In this document: in pieces, positions 22,142-32,213 of the stretch
How positions within the stretch are numbered: position 1 is the stretch's first letter
Layout of the letters: every line of letters begins with the position of its first letter
Source of the DNA: Heliocidaris erythrogramma
Lineage: Eukaryota; Echinodermata; Echinoidea; Camarodonta; Echinometridae
Length of the DNA: 64,000 bases
NCBI GenBank assembly: GCA_025617745.1
Contig: CM046853.1
Coordinates: 54,836,643 to 54,900,642, forward strand
Direction of reading: 5' to 3'
Notes under the pieces: generated by a model
What the model saw: only the letters and a program-made list of their open reading frames with translations
The model's database searches: none
What the model was told of the DNA's origin: nothing
Position numbers and translations under genes: made by a program

Positions 22142-22857
22142 TATAATTTAGACAACACGCCGGTCATTGCCGGTAGCCGTAGTGAAGTTAGATCGCCACC
22201 GTGCCGCCTGCAGCGGCGGCGGACTAACTTAGTCTTAGAGTTAGGCTAGACGCTGTTATACTAGTACATCATGACATGACAGAAGTCGTATTTTTTCAAA
22301 TTTTATTTTATTATTGATTATTATTCTCCATTTCTTAAGCTTCAATTTGATATAACAACATGTAGGCCTATAAATTATTACTATAAACGTCAACTCTCTA
22401 GCTCTAACTCTTACTGCGGCAGCCCGAACACTACGTGTTCGGGCTGCGATCAGCAGTCCTTTGATTGCTGGGATGTCTCTTAATTACAAGGTCGTTTGTC
22501 AACATGATAGCCATGAAACATGACATTATTTCATTTTAGGCTACTTTAGGTACTTACAATACTTTACGATTGACTGTCGTCTTTCTTTTCAATGAGGATG
22601 ATACAAAAAAGGCCTATTTATCTCCAAAAGCCTGTACTAAAAACTTCCGTAGGTCGGTGTTTTGCTTGCAATGCGCATGCGTCAGACAAGAAGGGAGCAT
22701 TATGAATATTCATTAAGACGAGTGGCAGGCAGGAGCTCGAGCGAATAGAGATCGCCGGATCACAGTGGATATATGAATATTCATTATTCCTGTGACAAAA
22801 ACTATGCCGTCGTTGTAATAAATATTCATTGGCGCATGCGCAAGTGCCTATTTTCGC
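22142..22857 (+). promoter_or_regulatory. fhit: Probable FHIT promoter region
   Basis: CpG content rises from about 22150 (CCGGTAGCCGTAGTG, CCTGCAGCGGCGGCGG). Between 22670 and 22850 lie two NRF1-like palindromes, TGCGCATGCGTC at 22672-22683 and GGCGCATGCGCA at 22831-22842. Two perfect ATGAATATTCAT palindromes (22702-22713, 22773-22784) resemble dimeric POU/Oct sites, and a half copy (AATATTCATT) ends at 22830. A hairpin GCAGCCCGAACAC/GTGTTCGGGCTGC is at about 22419-22447. No TATA box is evident. Position about 2.1 kb before the coding exon and the donor at 22973 support a housekeeping-type promoter. Factor binding is inferred. Confidence 0.5.
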
Positions 22858-22972
22858 TTCTGCTTCAACAACATGGCGAATGGGACTGGTTTCGAAAATT
22901 GAGAGTAAAAAGTGACATTCATCGATTCTACACATTTTTTAGGAAAAGCTGATTTGTGGAAGGTCTGTTTAG
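22858..22972 (+). other. fhit: Probable FHIT non-coding first exon (5' UTR), start approximate
   Basis: The segment ends in TTTAG|GTAAGT, a strong donor at 22973, and lies next to promoter-like motifs. It contains CAACATGGCGAAT (22869-22881), which reads both as a YY1-type site, often found at TATA-less start sites, and as a 9-codon upstream frame (ATG 22873, stop 22900-22902). The transcription start is not resolved. The exon would join the acceptor at 25038. Confidence 0.4.
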
Positions 22973-23088
22973 GTAAGTGGCTTCGTATTTATGATACTTC
23001 AATTTCAAAAAATAACTTATATGGCCATATTTTCAATGGTCATTTGAACATTGGTAAATTGTGAGACCCACCGAATTGTACTGGTTTC

Positions 23089-24275
23089 ACTCAGGACGCT
23101 GCCACTTTGTGGCAGCGTCCCGGGGCTAGCTCTAACTCCAGCCCAGGGAGCTCCAACGCGCAGCGTTGCCGTTGGAGCTCCAGAGTCCAGGTACTACAAA
23201 TAAATAACATGAATAACCAAAGTCGACCTCGCCCACTCATAGGTACACGCCATTGCCGACTGTGTAGTAACGCAGCCAACACACATTCCATACCTAAACT
23301 GCATCACTGTGCATTTTTGGCTATATTTAATTGAAACTCATATATTGCAGTTTACTTAAATCCAAATACTTATGTTGAATAATAGATGATTAAAACTTAC
23401 CAGGTTGTTTTGTGACCTTTGAAGAGGGTTTCCTGAAATTTTGGGTCCTTTTTGTCGATAACTGCTATCGTCAGCATCCAGTTTGTATTTTTCACGATTA
23501 TGATGAAGGGAGCCCTCAGCGCTCGTAGTGGTACCGGCGCGATCGGTTCGTCGATCTCCTACGAAGACCTGGAAGGGCCAAACTGACCACGTAAAAAAAT
23601 AAAAAATATTACGTACGTACGTAATAATTACTATGTACGTACGTAATATTTTTTATTTTTTTACGTCGTCAGTTTGGCCCTTCCAGGTCTTCGTAGAATA
23701 GCTTGTGTGCGTAACATTCTGCGTACGTATCTATGGTGCGTAACCATGTAGAGCGGCCTCACTAGTGCGCAACATATTGAGAGCAGTCGTCATCCGTATG
23801 GAGGTGTGGGTAACAAGTACGAAAAACAAGGCTGTAAATGTAAGTTTTTATAACTTTCTGCATTTTGTATCTTAGCGAACTTATAACGTAAAATCTAAAG
23901 AGTGATACTTAAGTATCAGTTTGCCCACAAAAACCTCCATTTCAAACAAAATTACATCTGTATCCCCAATACCCAGTATACACACATGTACATGTATATG
24001 ATCCTAATGGTCAATATGACCATTGCTTGCTGATGTGAGCTCGGCGAGGAAATTCCAGTTTTTATCATCGAAATAATCGTTAAATCGTAAAAGCAAAGAG
24101 CCTCCTAGGAGTCCTAGATAGTTACAGTAATTCTCTTGAAATGTAAGTACAAATTTCTGTCTTACCTGCATAAATTAAGCGATGCGACTAGCCATGGGCG
24201 AGGTCGACTTTGGTTATTTGTACCTGGAGCTCCAACGCACAGCGTTGGAGCTCCCTGGAGTTACTCTAGCTCTAA
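23089..24275. mobile_element. Foldback element pair with GAGCTCCAACGC hairpins
   Basis: The left block at 23125-23240 (CTAGCTCTAACTCCAG, GGGAGCTCCAACGC, then AATAACCAAAGTCGACCTCG) is present in reverse complement at 24190-24274. The spacing is about 1 kb. Each block also contains its own hairpin (GGAGCTCCAACGC...GCGTTGGAGCTCC). A further hairpin GGACGCTGCCAC/GTGGCAGCGTCC lies at 23094-23119. The arrangement looks like a foldback transposon, or two insertions in opposite orientation. Confidence 0.7.
23559..23696. mobile_element. Near-perfect 138-bp palindromic MITE
   Basis: The left arm begins CTACGAAGACCTGGAAGGGC and the right arm ends in its exact complement. Both continue with a TTTGGCC/GGCCAAA block and a poly-A/T block, into a centre of ACGTACGTACGT repeats. 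The arms of about 64 nt differ at only about one or two positions. It sits between the two arms of the larger foldback pair, so it is probably a later insertion. Confidence 0.85.
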
Positions 24276-24740
24276 ATATAACCGTATTAACCATTTATCA
24301 ATTTGAATAAAAACTAGTTCTTATGTTTCTTTAGGATCTTTTCTCATGAAAACATAAGTTTTAGATCTAATTCATTTAAGTAGTAATTTCTAAACACTTT
24401 CTAAACACTAATGAATAATGGGTAGGTCTAGATTAGACCAAAAGCTTCAGTCTCTCTGTATCATCGGTTGTTCTGCTGAGACTACGTCTGGCTCCACTAG
24501 ACCTCTGTATGTCTATGGGGAAGGTTGAGAAATGTCAGAAATATTAAAGATTTCCCCATAACAGACGGTTATTTCTGTCTAGATCTAGATAAGCAAGTAT
24601 TTCCAGGGAGCTCCAGGTACAAATAACCAAATAACCAAAATTTTCCTCGCCCATTATTTTGGTCGGTCGCATTGCTTAATTTCGGCAGGTAAGATGAAAA
24701 TTTGTACTTCCATTTCAGGAGAAATAATATAACTATCAGT
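24114..24740. repeat. Second inverted-repeat pair in the FHIT first intron
   Basis: Sequence at 24114-24256 reappears inverted at 24601-24740. Anchors are CTTACCTGCATAAATTAAGC against GCTTAATTTCGGCAGGTAAG, and TGTACCTGGAGCTCC against GGAGCTCCAGGTACA. Its left arm overlaps the right arm of the GAGCTCCAACGC pair, so the same repeat occurs at least three times in 1.6 kb. Confidence 0.75.
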
Positions 24741-25037
24741 CCGGCATTTTGATGTCACGATTTGACAGTTATTTCAATTAAAAAAAAAAGGAATTCCCTT
24801 GCTGAGCTGATCTTCCCCCGTACTCTACTGTCGATTCAACAACCCTGGACTTGTCCCTGTAATACAAGGTGTTCAATGCAATAGCCTTGAGGTTAGACCC
24901 TAAACTTATCTTGGGTCACAAGAGCAAGGCAATTAGTACAATCTTTCTTTTTTTCTTAATTGAGTCCTATTTTTTATCTAGTATAGATCTATTTTCATAT
25001 CTGTTTTTCATATATCTGTTTGCTTCATTTCTCACAG

Positions 25038-25094
25038 CTCTGCAGAAATCATAATTTGAACCTCTGACATCTTGGCATCTTGATATCTTCAACC
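25038..25094 (+). other. fhit: FHIT 5' UTR portion of the first coding exon
   Basis: The 57 nt after the acceptor TTCTCACAG (ends 25037), preceded by a pyrimidine-rich tract, lead into the start codon. Context at the start is CAACCATGG, a good animal initiation context. It contains no other ATG. Confidence 0.6.
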
Positions 25095-25200
25095 ATGGCT
25101 AGCTACACCTTTGGTCAACATTTTGTCAAGTCCTCAGTTGTCTTCTTTCGATCTCGACTGACATTTGCCTTTGTTAACAGAAAGCCTGTTGTTCCAGGTC
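25095..25200 (+). CDS. fhit: FHIT coding exon 1 (residues 1-35, plus one base)
   Basis: Starts at ATG in CAACCATGG and encodes [20 protein letters not shown], continuing to NRKPVVPG. It ends C|GTATCC in phase 1. An alternative donor four bases earlier (G|GTCGTA) would lose the conserved Gly-His, so 25200 is chosen: the split codon C+AT then gives the conserved His36 of PGHVLV. The N-terminal beta strands and the RKP segment of the nucleotide-binding site are here. A large dispersed repeat begins only 13 bp after the donor. Confidence 0.93.
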
Positions 25201-28200
25201 GTATCCTTTTTTATTAGCTCACCTGAGCCTAAGACTCGAGTGAGCTATTGCGATGGAAATTTGTCCGTCGTCCGTCGTGCGTCGTGCGTCGTGCGTTAAC
25301 TTTTTACATTTTCATCTTCTTCTCCAAAACCCATGATCGGAATTCAACCAAACTTGGTAGGAATCATCCTTAGGGGTAGGGGACCCAAAGTTGCTAAAAT
25401 GGTACATGTGGCCCCCAGGGGGGGCTCAGGGGGGCCCAGGGGGAAGGCCCCCAATTGTAAAAGCTATGTAAATTTCAAACATCTTCTCCGGAACCAGGCA
25501 AAGCTCAGACTTGGTATTGTGTATGGAGATACCTCTATAGATGAAGAATGAATGTTGTTCATGAAATTTCTCTGAGTGGCCCTATAGGGGCCCTGTGGGG
25601 GTAACATACTGGAGGGGGGGGGGGGGCGCTGCCAGGCAAAATGTACATTCTGATCTTCTTCTCCAAAACACATGAGCGGAATTCAACCAAACTTGGTAGG
25701 AATCATCCTTAGGGGTAGGGGACCCAAAGTTGCTAAAATGGTACATGTGGCCCCCAGGGGGGCTCAGGGGGGCCCAGGGGGAAGGCCCCCAATTGTAAAA
25801 GCTATGTAAATTTCAAACATCTTCTTCTCCAGAACCAGGCAAAGCTCAGACTTGGTATTGTGTATGGAGATACCTCTATAGATGAAGAATGAATGTTGTT
25901 CATGAAATTTCTCTGAGTGGCCCTATAGGGGCCCTGTGGGGGTAACATACTGGAGGGGGGGGGGGCTGCCAGGCAAAATGTACATTCTGATCTTCTCCAA
26001 AACACATGATCGGAATTCAACCAAACTTGGTAGGAATCATCCTTAGGGGTAGGGGATCCAAAGTAGACCATGGGGTGGGGGGGGGGGGGAATTATGTTAA
26101 TTTCTAACATCATCTCATGTACATTCTCCTAGTTGTTTCAATTTCTAACATATCTCCTGGTGGTGCTAGAGAGAACATGCACCAGATATGAATTGATCCA
26201 CATCAGGTGAGCGTCGTGCCCCCTGGGGCTCTTGTAAGATTTAATACAGTTTCATCTTAAGTTGAATAGTGAAATAATGAAATATTCATGAAGTTGGTTT
26301 GTTGAAAAGAAGACAATTGGCGTAAAAGATGTTTTTTAGTTGCTCAGAAAAATAAAGCCATAAGTATACAGTGTAGTGCAGGGTGGTCCACAAACAAAAA
26401 TTCAAACATGTAAAACTTCAACTGGGAAGGAGTATAAACTGATGTGTGTGAAGTGCTAAGTCCCTCCTGGGCAGGGTCCAGAGCCCGAATGAAAACCTTG
26501 GAAGCTCTGTGGTTCTCAGAGGCTCTCTGGTGCAATCTAAGCACTATTTTGAAGCACTTCAAACAAATTTTATGACTAATATTTCATAAATGATTTTGGT
26601 TGAAATTGATTATTTATGAAATTTAACCTGTCACTGAGTTTCAAACCTGTAGTTTCAAAATTCAAACCTATTGCTGTTACATGTTAAAACAACTCATGGA
26701 CCACTGTGGTAGTATACTGTGTAGTTGTATTATATTGGTGGAGGAGGGAGGGGGGGGGGGGGGGGTGGGGAGGGATGAATGATATATGATACATAAATGT
26801 TCAGGCACTGGAAAGGAACTTATATTTCAGAATGGAAGGATACAGATAGCACCGGGCATATCACCACTTACTTCTGCTTTAAATGGGAATTGAGTTGTTT
26901 TCAATAAAAGCTGAAAAATTAGAGTATTGGGTCAGTGAAAATTTGTGAAAAACTGGTAAAGAAGAAGAAAAACTGAAAATTTGTAGTGATGTAAGGCTCA
27001 CTACACATATTAGCAAATATGATTTCCTTTGTAAACTAATGACTAATGACTAGTGACTGTCAACGTGTTTTGTAGAAGAGATTTCGCAAATACCCTTTTT
27101 TCCCCTGATGGAAATTGTTTTTCAAATTTGTCTCCAAAATATCTAATTTCAAGACACTTCATATTTCCTCTATGAAAAAAACTCAAAACAACTCCTTTAT
27201 CTAACCCAAGAATCAGGGTAATTAAATAAAAAAAGTGAACCCCCCCCCTGAAAGAAAAAGAATTTAAGTGTGGGGAGATAGAGAGTAGCATGCAAAGTGT
27301 CGCCACTTGTTTTGGGATCTTTAAAACCGCACAAGGTTACTCCTCTTATGCCCGCCCCCTAAATTGTTACAAGTAGGATTAAAGTTGGATAGATAATGCT
27401 TCTACATACATGAACAGTACATGTACTTACCAGAGAGCATGATGTTGTTTATTAATTTGTCAATATTTTGTTTATAAATGTAAATTATATTCACATATTC
27501 AATCCTGGTAGTCTTTATTCCTTGACCACTGACTGGACTACAGATGTTCTAGTGTCACCTCTACGACCGGTGGAGAGGTTTCTGGACATGACGGGTGATG
27601 AGGTCGCTGACCTCTTCCAGACGACTCAGACAGTGTCAAAGGTCATTCAGGATCAGTATAAGGCATCCTCGCTTTCGATAGCAATGCAGGTCAGTTTACG
27701 TATTGCCTGTGTGCAGTTTGCAATGTACTTTAGCATATTTTGTCTGTTTACGGCCAGAAGGGAATTAACTCGGTAATGATGCCCTTCTTGCTTTCTAAAA
27801 TGTATGAAACCTTTAGTGCACTTTTGTACACTGCATAGTTCCTTTTGCAATTTCCAAAAGCATGACAAACTACCGGTATATTCGTCACTGCATTCAACCT
27901 GTCATGTGTAAGATTAAATGTATTCATGAGTATTCATTGTATCAAACGGAGAAGAAAATAAATGAGTTCATGTACAATTATCAGTTAAGCAATGTTAAAC
28001 TTGGTTGTTGATATTTGGCCTGAATCATTGAGGTATGAAATTAAAGCTTCTCATAGTGATTGTGTGTGCATGCTGAAGACGAGAGTGCTGCACACAAATG
28101 AATGGCACTGCTATATATATATTCAGCACATCAAAGAAATGTCTTCAGTTAGAAAAAAAAAATTCATTAGATTAGTCACTGCCCAACACACATAGGACAA

Positions 28201-31200
28201 CAGGACAGGAAATATTTTTTTCTTCAATTGTCTGCTATTATTAGACCCCCAAAAGAAGGATAAACAAGAAAGAAGGGGGCCACAAATACATTCTCATCAA
28301 TAATTTATTAGATACATGTATTCATTTACCAAGTCCCAGAATCAAATGAAGCCCAATCATACGTGGAATCTGATTTCCTAACAAATTGTGATGAATCCTA
28401 TTGACAATTACTTTTGATTTACTGAGATTTTGAATTTGATTTACTTTTTTCCCCCCTGCAGGATGGGCCTGATGCAGGACAGACAGTATGGGTGAGTTCT
28501 TGAGTGTCTTCACTTAGAAAGACCATATTTGATTTTGTCCTATGAAAATGACATCGATATACTAGTAGTAGGGAAACTCAAGCAGTTTTAGCCTGAGTGT
28601 AGATACTTAGTGGTGCAGTTCAGGGCAGTTATTAAAAAGAATAAATTTCTCATTTGTTAATTCAACTTGTAGAATTTGTCCACTTCCCAAGTTATGGAAG
28701 GAAATGGAAGAAGATATATTTTCTTAGGATTCACTTGGTTAGAATCTGGTGAATTTTAATTTTTAAGTTAATTTGAGGTAGCTACTTTTCAAATTTTCCC
28801 CAAAGTCCTAAGTTTGTAATTGCAGCAAGTAAATTGTCAAAATTTTTCCGGATATGATGCCTATTTTGATGCCTCCGCCCACCGTAGGTGGTGCCGGAGG
28901 CATTATGTTTTCGGGTTGTCCGTCCGTCCCCTTTTCATTCTCACGATAACTTCAAAACCTTTTTTTTTGGATCAGTTTGTAACTTGGCCCATGTATGCAT
29001 ATGGGAGGGACGATGAACTGATTAGATTATGGGGTCTCAGGGTCAAAGGTCAAAGGTCACAGAGGTCATTATGTACATAAAAATGGTTCGTTCTCGCGAT
29101 AACTTCAAAACCGTTTTTTTGGGATCAGTTTGTAACTTGGCCCATGTATGCATATGGGAGGGACGATGAACTGATTAGATTTTGGGGTCTCAAGGACAAA
29201 GGTCAAATGTCACAGAGGTCATTATGTACATAAAAATGGTTCATTCTCGCGATAACTTCAAAACCGTTTTTGGGGGATCAGTTTGTAACTTGGCCCATGT
29301 ATGCATATGGGAGGGACGATGAACTGATTAGATTTTAGGGTCTTAAGGTCAAAGTTCAAAGGTCATAGAGGTAATTATGTACATAAAAATGGTTAGTTCT
29401 TGTGATAACTGAAGAACTGTTTGACAGATCAGCTTCTAACTTGGCCCATGTATGCATATGTGAGGGACGATGAACGGATTAGATTTTAGGGTCTCAAGGT
29501 CAAAGTTCAAAGGTCATAGAGGTCATTATATACATGAAAATGGTTCATGATGTATGGAGTCTAGGCCTACCTATTTTAGAAATTTCAAGGGGACAGTGGT
29601 CTATTTGCTATAAAATATCTATTTCCTTGGTGTATTTGCTGATTGTAAGTCATCAATGGTAAGTTTTTTATTTGTACGGGATGGAAATGAAATGAAATAA
29701 ATTTTCTGTCTTCTGTGCTTTTTAAGTGAAAAGATTTGTCATTTTGTTGGACCAATCCTTTTTAGAATGTACATGTATGCCATACATTTCCAATTTGGTG
29801 ATGGCGGAGGCATAAATTCCAACCGCACGCGGTCGAAGATTCATCTAGTTTCGAACCCGTTTCTCACTTCAATTTTGGTTAAATCCAGAGTCAATATGAC
29901 AATGTCAGCTGTAAACCTAAAAAACAAACAAAAAAACTTGAAGATACCTGTAGATGTGAATAGACAGTACAGATGGATGCTTCTCCTTTGGGCAAATGTA
30001 TTATGAACTGAAAACTACTCTCAAAATACTATGTCACAAGTTCAAAACTAGATGTGAATAGTGTCTACAATATCAATGGAAAAGAGGAGATATGGATCTG
30101 CAATTGACTTTGCTAATTTATAATTTCAACCCCAAATATCTAGCTAATTCTTATTATTGAGGTACCCCAAAACTAGGAAGAAGGAATATCTTGTCATGGA
30201 AATGATTTTATCATGCTACATAGTCAAAGTGTTTTTAAAATGTGATAGTTCCTAGCATTCATTGTGGCCTCTTAGGCATAAATGAATCTATAGACAAAAA
30301 TAGACATGAAGCCATACATTTTCAGGACACTTGCCAAAAATGGTCTTACTAATAACCCTGAGTGATCGCATTGATGTGCTGGCTCAGAGATTACTTTTAG
30401 CATTAAAAGAAAAAGAACCTGGTTTTGTGCTCCATCCATTCAGAGGTGAATAGAAACCAGAGTAGTAAACTCTGTCACTATATGATTGGATGAATATAAT
30501 ATTGAATATTCCATCCACGATTTTTAATAGATTTTAATGTAAATATCTGAAAGAAACTCCAATATTAGGCTATTGCCCACTCTGTCAATGCCTGAGCTCA
30601 CAGCACAAAGTTCAACTGAGGTGCATACATAGACATGTAGTTTAGTGCTCATCTATGCTAAATATTGGTTTCACACTTTTATGCTTACATTTTCATGTAG
30701 GCCTATGCATGATTTAGGTCCTGGTCAGGATCCAAATTTTTATATTCCAGAAAGACATTTACAAGAATTAGTAGTTTGCAATTTACCAACTATTTTTTTT
30801 TAAAGGGGAGTGGGGGCTAACCAAAATCTTCATGGGTTATATTAATAGAACAACAGTACTAGAAGTTGTGAAAGTGTTTTAACGCCAAAAATAAACCATC
30901 AGTTGTTTTTTTAAATCACTGTTGTCTATATGATGTACATGTACTGCATAGGAATTTGAACACGATCATATTGTTTGTGAGCAGAGCTTGACTGAGATAA
31001 TTAGTAATCATAATTAATCACATCCACACCCGACTTACCTCAGTAGTGTCATGAAATCCTGATGTAATGCTGCCATTCATCACATTGAATCCTTTTAAAG
31101 GTTCTATTGACCTTTTTTAAAAGCAGTTAATGAAAATCAGTCCAAAAGTTTAAGAGAAGCAAGGTTAATGAATGTGACAATGTTACAAACTTTATTCCAA

Positions 31201-32213
31201 ATAATGTGTCTACATTTGATGATATCTATGAATTTGGAGTTATTTCTACTGCAGTACGAATAGAATTCTCGTAATTATTTTATTGGAAAATAAACACTAA
31301 TTTTCCTTTAAGAAACATGGGTAATTTTCCTGAATAATTCAGAAATGCTTTTTTCCTATATTCCAGCACAAATCAATAAAACAATTTAAGTATTTCCAAG
31401 ACTATGTCCAAAATGTTAAAAAGCATCTTCAATGCTCGTAATATATCACTGTTTGGAAAAGACCAATAATTTGCTGTGTGCTGCTAGCACTGTTTACTTT
31501 CTGATAATTGCATTTTTCGTCTTTGTACAATTGCAAAGCAATAATGCACATCCCAAACATGCACACACACAAAAAAAAAGAATAAGTAGCCCCAAAGCGA
31601 GGGATAATGCAATTTTTTAGAGTATTTTGAAGATCAGTAGGCCCTACCTGATTTAAAAACTAACTTTATATAGATTACTATCATGAAAGGAGACACAATT
31701 TGGTAGCATAGCATATTGTAATATTTAGAGGGATTTTAAAAAGAAAAGCAAACATTTAATTGGGGTTATTTACTAATATTTTGTTTATTATTATTTTCTT
31801 TTGTACTTTTCTCAATGATAATAAACCCAGTCAGGAATATGAAGAGTAGTGTTATACTCAAACTGTACTGTATGTTATAAATATTTGCTCTACTGCACAA
31901 AACTCATTGAGTGCACCAAGAACATCCCAGCATTGCCAATTTGATAGCAGTGTGGCTATTCTTGAGACTAGATTCAGTATTTTTAAGCTTTTCTTTATTG
32001 AAACAATTCATCCATTGGATTCAGGCTATTTAACATTAAATATGAATCTACATGCACAAAACTTTTTGATATATAAGATAAGTGTGTCTTTAAAATATTC
32101 TAATGACAAGTTTACCCTTTAACCTCTCTCTTTTGTCTCTTCAGCATGTCCATGTTCACATCCTTCCAAGAAAGCAGGGAGACTTCCAGAAGAATGATGA
32201 CATTTATGATGAG
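25095..32213 (+). CDS. fhit: FHIT gene, coding exons 1-4 (joined span; terminal exon not in view)
   Basis: FHIT hydrolyses diadenosine tri- and tetraphosphate and is a tumour-suppressor-associated member of the histidine triad family. Coding exons are 25095-25200, 27544-27689, 28462-28491 and 32145-32213. They give 117 residues that align without gaps to vertebrate FHIT apart from one extra N-terminal residue. Visible features are GQHF near residue 7, [20 protein letters not shown] (27-46), [11 protein letters not shown] (55-65), Gln84 before DGPDAGQTV, and the catalytic HVHVH with His95, His97 and His99 (vertebrate His94/96/98). DIYDE at 113-117 carries Tyr115, the counterpart of the vertebrate Src-site Tyr114. 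Intron phases are 1, 0 and 0. About 30 C-terminal residues are missing. No nitrilase domain precedes it, so this is not the NitFhit fusion of flies and nematodes. Confidence 0.95.
25213..26235. mobile_element. TTAGCTCACCTGAGC-type element with tandem internal units
   Basis: Begins TTAGCTCACCTGAGC and ends CAGGTGAGCGTCGTGCCCCC, giving short inverted ends (AGCTCACCTGA/TCAGGTGAGC). After CGTCCGTCGTGCGTCGTGCG come three direct copies of a unit of about 335-340 bp. These are marked by GGAATTCAACCAAACTTGG at about 25338, 25677 and 26011, the last truncated. G-homopolymers lie at the unit ends. I recall similar elements as abundant in marine invertebrate genomes. The frames inside are repeat by-products. 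Confidence 0.8.
26236..27543. other. fhit: FHIT intron, rest; no second gene recognised
   Basis: Includes a G-rich tract (26738-26775) and AT-rich DNA ending at the acceptor ACTACAG (27537-27543). The pyrimidine tract before this acceptor is modest (TCTTTATTCCTTGACC). Confidence 0.6.
27544..27689 (+). CDS. fhit: FHIT coding exon 2 (residues 36-84)
   Basis: The 146-nt exon, entered in phase 1 and left in phase 0, encodes (H)[18 protein letters not shown], then [15 protein letters not shown] and SSLSIAMQ. It contributes the hydrophobic core, the DLFQTTQ helix and Gln84, the counterpart of vertebrate Gln83 that contacts the substrate phosphate. The donor is CAG|GTCAGT. Its length and phases match those I recall for the equivalent vertebrate exon. 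Confidence 0.95.
27690..28461 (+). other. fhit: FHIT intron (772 bp)
   Basis: Bounded by GTCAGT and TTTTTTCCCCCCTGCAG, a strong pyrimidine-rich acceptor. AT-rich, with no recognised element or exon. Confidence 0.85.
28462..28491 (+). CDS. fhit: FHIT coding exon 3, 30-nt microexon (residues 85-94)
   Basis: Encodes [10 protein letters not shown] between a TGCAG acceptor and a TGG|GTGAGT donor, phase 0 on both sides. DGPxAGQTV is invariant in the family and positions the HxHxH active site. Tryptophan occupies the position before the first active-site histidine, where human FHIT has lysine. The exon is too short for routine gene finders and could easily be skipped. Confidence 0.93.
28492..28867 (+). 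other. fhit: FHIT intron, left part
   Basis: Starts at the GTGAGT donor. AT-rich, with no exon or element recognised before the GATGCCTCCGCC element. Confidence 0.6.
28868..29815. mobile_element. GATGCCTCCGCC-type element with four 153-bp tandem units
   Basis: Ends are inverted (GATGCCTCCGCC at the left, GGCGGAGGCAT at the right). The left end has a hairpin (GCCTCCGC...GCCGGAGGC) followed by GTTTTCGGGTTGTCCGTCCG. Four tandem units are marked by ATGTATGCATATG at 28991, 29144, 29297 and 29448, then GAGGGACGATGAAC. The spacings are 153, 153 and 151 bp. Each unit also carries a cluster of AGGTCA-like half-sites. No coding capacity. I recall similar elements as widespread in marine invertebrates. 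Confidence 0.82.
29816..32144. other. fhit: FHIT intron, right part; no gene recognised
   Basis: AT-rich intronic DNA ending in the pyrimidine tract TCTCTCTTTTGTCTCTTCAG that precedes coding exon 4. No exon or bounded repeat recognised. Confidence 0.6.
32145..32213 (+). CDS. fhit: FHIT coding exon 4 with the HxHxH active site (residues 95-117)
   Basis: The 69-nt phase-0 exon encodes [19 protein letters not shown] followed by IYDE. The middle histidine of the triad, His97, is the nucleophile that forms the covalent AMP intermediate in this family. LPRKxGDF and ND(D/S)IY(D/E)E are family signatures. The acceptor is strong (pyrimidine run then CTTCAG) and the donor is GAG|GTATGA. The next exon should begin in phase 0 with the C-terminal segment of about 30 residues, but none was recognised up to 64000. 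Confidence 0.95.

Larger units (their letters stand above)
22973..25037 (+). other. fhit: Probable FHIT 5' UTR intron with a foldback cluster
   Basis: Bounded by GTAAGT at 22973 and by TTTGCTTCATTTCTCACAG ending at 25037. It carries several foldback sequences listed separately. No coding exon is recognised inside. Confidence 0.4.

Noticed and set aside
22858-25094. NitFhit fusion (nitrilase exons upstream of FHIT)
   Set aside because: No nitrilase-like sequence was recognised upstream. The first FHIT exon starts with its own well-placed ATG after a 57-nt leader, and FHIT-only genes are usual outside flies and nematodes.
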